In this document: piece after piece, positions 61,106 through 64,000 of the stretch | How positions within the stretch are numbered: the stretch's first letter is position 1 | Layout of the letters: every line of letters starts with the position of its first letter | From: Prochlorococcus sp. AG-409-D14 | GTDB taxonomy: Bacteria > Cyanobacteriota > Cyanobacteriia > PCC-6307 > Cyanobiaceae | Reading direction: 5' to 3' | NCBI GenBank assembly: GCA_003215895.1 | Contig: QCJR01000003.1 | Location: forward strand, 61,102-125,101 | Length of the DNA: 64,000 nt | Notes under the pieces: model-generated | Told to the model about the DNA's origin: nothing | What the model saw: the letters and a program-made list of their open reading frames with translations, nothing else | Database searches by the model: none | Program-made: the position numbers and the translations under genes

Positions 61106-63601
61106 ATGGAAGAATCTGATGATAAAGATAAAAAGAAAAAAAAAATCTATAACTTAACTACGTTTCCTGTTCGATTTGCTTTTGAAGAGATCAAAGACGA
61201 TATTATTGTTAGTACTCATAGTCATTCTAAACCTTCTCAAAAACAACTGATTAATCAAGCATTTAAGCTTCATTCTCAAGGAAAAGTTTTAGAAGCAGAA
61301 AAATATTATCAATATGTTATTAATCAAGGAGTCAAGGACGATAGAGTTTTTTTAAATTATGGCTCAATTTTAAGGCATCTAGGGAAATTTAAGGAAGTAG
61401 AATTATCACTACGTAAAGCTCTTGAACTGAATCCAAATTATACAGATGCACATTTAAATCTAGGTAGTATATTGAGAGATCTTGGAAATTTAAAAGAAGC
61501 AGAAGTATTTACTCGTAAAGCAATTGAAATTGATCCCAATTTAGATAAAGCACATTTAAATCTAGGAACCATCCTGAGTGATCTTGGCAAATTAGAAGAG
61601 GCAGAACTATCTACTCGCAAAGCAATTGAACTCAAACCTGATTTCGCCGATGCCCATGCAAATCTTGGAAGCATATTGAAAGAATTAGGTAACTTGAAAG
61701 AGGCAGAATTATCTACTCGGAAAGCAATTGAACTTAAACCTGATTTCGCCGATGCCCATGCAAATCTTGGAAGCATATTGAAAGAATTAGGTAACTTAAA
61801 AGACGCTGAGTTCTATGCTCGGAAAGCTATTATAATAGATCCTAATTGTGCGAATGCTCATGCAATTCTTGGAAACATATTGAAAGATCTAGGTAACTTA
61901 AAAGACGCTGAGTTCTATACTCGGAAAGCTACTATAATAGATCCTAATTTTGCCAATGCTCACTGCAATCTTGGGAATATCTTAAGAAATATTGGGAAAC
62001 CGAAAGAAGCATTTGATTGTTATGTAAAAACAAATAAACTGAACCCTATCGATCCTAATATATACCAAATAATAACAAGATTCTTAGCTGAATCAGATCC
62101 TTCTCAGCTTAATCAATTACAGCTAAAAGAAATACTAAGTATATTATTAGAAAACAACAATGTTACACATAATGAATTATTTAAAGCATTTAACTTTTTA
62201 TATAATAAAAAAATAATCAATTATCTAAAAATATTTGAATCAGATTTAATACAAGAAGAGTCAATTAATTTTTTCATCAATGATCAAATCATAATTAATG
62301 CTATGAAAAAAATAACTTTTAAAGATAAAAGATTGGAAAGAGTCTTAACCAATACAAGAAAATATATATGCAATCAAATCGCATTGAACAAAAAAGAAAC
62401 AAGTCAGTCACAATTAAAATTTATTATTACTTTAGCTGAACAATGCTTCCTTAATGAATATATTTACTCATTAAATGAAGATGATCAAATATCAATTGAT
62501 ACAATCATGAATAGATGTATAAATGGAGAAATAAATGAAACAAATATTTCGATTTTATCTTGTTATTTTCCTCTATATAAACTTCTTGATCAGATCACAC
62601 CTTTAAAATTTTTACATTCTACTAATCAAAGTTTTAACGACCTCATTAAATTACAAATATCTGAACCTTTAAAAGAAATTGAATTGTCAAAAAATATAAA
62701 AAGAATAGGTTCAATAGATGATGATATTTCTAGAAAAGTAAAAGTTCAATATGAAGAGAATCCATATCCTAGATGGCGGTATGGAAATTCTTATAAAGAA
62801 CAAAAGATCTCTATTACTAAAGCAATTAATAATGAAATCAAGCCAAATTTAATAAATATAAATTTAGACAAAAGGCCATTAAAAGTACTTATTGCTGGAT
62901 GTGGAACTGGGAGTCAAATTTTACAATCAGGGAGATATCAGAATGCAAAAGTAACAGCTATAGACTTAAGTTTATCTAGCTTATCTTATGCTCAAAGAAA
63001 AATAAATGAACTAGGAATTGATAATGTTGAATTGATTCAGATGGATATTTTAGAAGTTAATTTATTAGAAGAAAAATTTGATGTTATTGAATGCAGCGGT
63101 GTTTTACACCATATGAAAGCCCCTTCAGAGGGATTAAAAGCATTATTAGGTGTTTTAAAAACTAGTGGTTTTCTTAAATTGGGTTTATATAGCGAACTAG
63201 CAAGAAAACATATTGTTGAAGGAAGAAATTATATTAACAGCAACAAATTAGAATCCAATAAAAATGATATTCGTGATTTTAGAGAAACTATCTTTTCAGG
63301 TAAAATACCAGCCTTAAGCTCTCTTACAGAGAGTCCGGATTTTTATACACTTTCTTCCTGCCGTGATCTTTGCTTCCACGCTAAAGAACACAGATTCACA
63401 ATTAACCAACTACAAGAAACGCTCAAGTCTCATGAATTAAAGTTTCTTGGATTCTTGCTTCCTCAAGCAATTAAATCTCTGTATGAAAACTATTTTTCAG
63501 AAGATAAAGCACAAACCAACTTACAAAACTGGGATACATTTGAAGAGAAACATCCCAATACCTTCATAGCGATGTATCAATTCTGGGTTTGTAAACTTTA
63601 G
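61106..63601 (+). CDS. TPR-repeat protein with C-terminal SAM methyltransferase
   Basis: The 831-residue product has eight TPR units between residues 50 and 325. Units 4 and 5 are almost identical even at the DNA level (about 61618-61790), a sign of recent unit duplication. A helical linker leads to an ENPYPRWRYG motif near 550 and a class I methyltransferase domain with motif I VLIAGCGTGSQ at about 594-604, AIDLSLSSLSYAQRKI and DVIECSGVLHHMKAP. Such proteins are common in Prochlorococcus islands and may modify surface glycans or proteins. A paralogue follows directly. Confidence 0.85.
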   Translation: MEESDDKDKKKKKIYNLTTFPVRFAFEEIKDDIIVSTHSHSKPSQKQLINQAFKLHSQGKVLEAEKYYQYVINQGVKDDRVFLNYGSILRHLGKFKEVELSLRKALELNPNYTDAHLNLGSILRDLGNLKEAEVFTRKAIEIDPNLDKAHLNLGTILSDLGKLEEAELSTRKAIELKPDFADAHANLGSILKELGNLKEAELSTRKAIELKPDFADAHANLGSILKELGNLKDAEFYARKAIIIDPNCANAHAILGNILKDLGNLKDAEFYTRKATIIDPNFANAHCNLGNILRNIGKPKEAFDCYVKTNKLNPIDPNIYQIITRFLAESDPSQLNQLQLKEILSILLENNNVTHNELFKAFNFLYNKKIINYLKIFESDLIQEESINFFINDQIIINAMKKITFKDKRLERVLTNTRKYICNQIALNKKETSQSQLKFIITLAEQCFLNEYIYSLNEDDQISIDTIMNRCINGEINETNISILSCYFPLYKLLDQITPLKFLHSTNQSFNDLIKLQISEPLKEIELSKNIKRIGSIDDDISRKVKVQYEENPYPRWRYGNSYKEQKISITKAINNEIKPNLININLDKRPLKVLIAGCGTGSQILQSGRYQNAKVTAIDLSLSSLSYAQRKINELGIDNVELIQMDILEVNLLEEKFDVIECSGVLHHMKAPSEGLKALLGVLKTSGFLKLGLYSELARKHIVEGRNYINSNKLESNKNDIRDFRETIFSGKIPALSSLTESPDFYTLSSCRDLCFHAKEHRFTINQLQETLKSHELKFLGFLLPQAIKSLYENYFSEDKAQTNLQNWDTFEEKHPNTFIAMYQFWVCKL

Positions 63602-63732
63602 CCTGACAATTTTAAAGGGAATAAAAAATTCTTTTGTTGTATTAATTCTAAAAAGAAATAAGAGTTGGTTTCACATAGAATTTAAATTCATAGTAGAGTT
63701 ATAGAAATAACAAAAATATAGAAGCAAAATAG

Positions 63733-64000
63733 ATGGATGAATCTATTAACAAAGAGCATTGGAACAAAAAAATTACAGAAGCTAAAATATTTCCTGTTCC
63801 GTATACTTTAGAAGACAAAAAAGTAAATATTTCTATTACTACCGATGAATCTTCTCATCCTTATCAGAAAACTTCTAAAGTGAAAATAATAAATCAAGCA
63901 TTGAGGTTTCATTCACAGGGAAATATATCAGAAGCAACAAAATATTATCAATATTTTATAAATCAAGGTTATCAAGATCATAGAATGTTCTCAAATTATG
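63733..64000 (+). CDS. Second TPR-methyltransferase paralogue (3' end outside window)
   Basis: The first 89 residues are visible. MDESINKEHWNKKITEAKIF, then KIINQALRFHSQGNISEATK and YYQYFINQGYQDHRMFSNY, align with the start of the 61106 protein (KQLINQAFKLHSQGKVLEAE, KYYQYVINQG), covering the linker and first TPR. It is 131 bp downstream of the first copy. The presence of the methyltransferase domain cannot be checked here. Confidence 0.8.
   Translation, partial: MDESINKEHWNKKITEAKIFPVPYTLEDKKVNISITTDESSHPYQKTSKVKIINQALRFHSQGNISEATKYYQYFINQGYQDHRMFSNY

Overview
The window is low-GC cyanobacterial DNA from a marine Prochlorococcus, most probably a low-light-I (NATL-like) strain. The evidence is psbX and ycf66, a chlorophyll-binding Hli peptide, two tandem flavodiiron genes, Yfr1/Yfr2-type small RNAs, very compact gene spacing, and a permuted two-piece tmRNA whose tag (ANNIVSFSRQTAPVAA) is of the Prochlorococcus type. 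The strain assignment is inference; the other points are read from the sequence.

Layout. (1) 1-12.3 kb is core: ycf66, psbX, a YggT gene, accC, a tRNA-Leu, an LpxB-related gene, a PRC-barrel gene, smc, two short membrane-protein genes, an RlmL-like rRNA methyltransferase and the permuted tmRNA. (2) 12.3-41.6 kb is an accessory region, bounded by the tmRNA and argJ. It holds many short, mostly unrecognised genes, an ABC exporter, a ParA ATPase, an Hli peptide, a pair of paralogous uncharacterised proteins, an ArfB-like ribosome-rescue factor, two large modular proteases that share an apparently identical 951-bp 3' end, an operon with a membrane-anchored nuclease and a TPR protein, gene relics including a tyrosine-recombinase C-terminus, and unusual repeats. 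(3) 41.6-59 kb is core: argJ, coaE, gatB, thiO, ndk, speA, alaS, the flavodiiron pair, a flavin reductase, PBP2 and two conserved small genes. (4) 59-64 kb holds a TM2-like gene, the Yfr1-like/Yfr2-like RNA pair, two unrecognised genes and two tandem TPR proteins, the complete one ending in a methyltransferase domain; the second copy runs off the window.

Mobile-element signature. The 3' part of the tmRNA coding piece is copied twice just downstream, at 13.13 and 13.76 kb, as expected when integrative elements use tmRNA as their attachment site. Further in, a small secreted-protein gene (intact at 40.1 kb) exists as two complementary halves, at 31.51 and 35.07 kb. Both are cut at the same TTGACRCC octamer, and the second cut abuts the recombinase relic. 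That order is what a circular element carrying the gene across its crossover site would leave after integration. Next to the intact gene are an array of about 14 degenerate 28-nt units with a TATACA core and a 47-bp near-perfect palindrome. Together these make 31.5-41 kb the best candidate for an undescribed integrative element or its remains.

Functional themes: ribosome rescue (tmRNA plus ArfB), light and oxidative stress (Hli, Flv1/Flv3, flavin reductase), extracellular proteolysis or adhesion (the two proteases), and translation and envelope housekeeping in the core.
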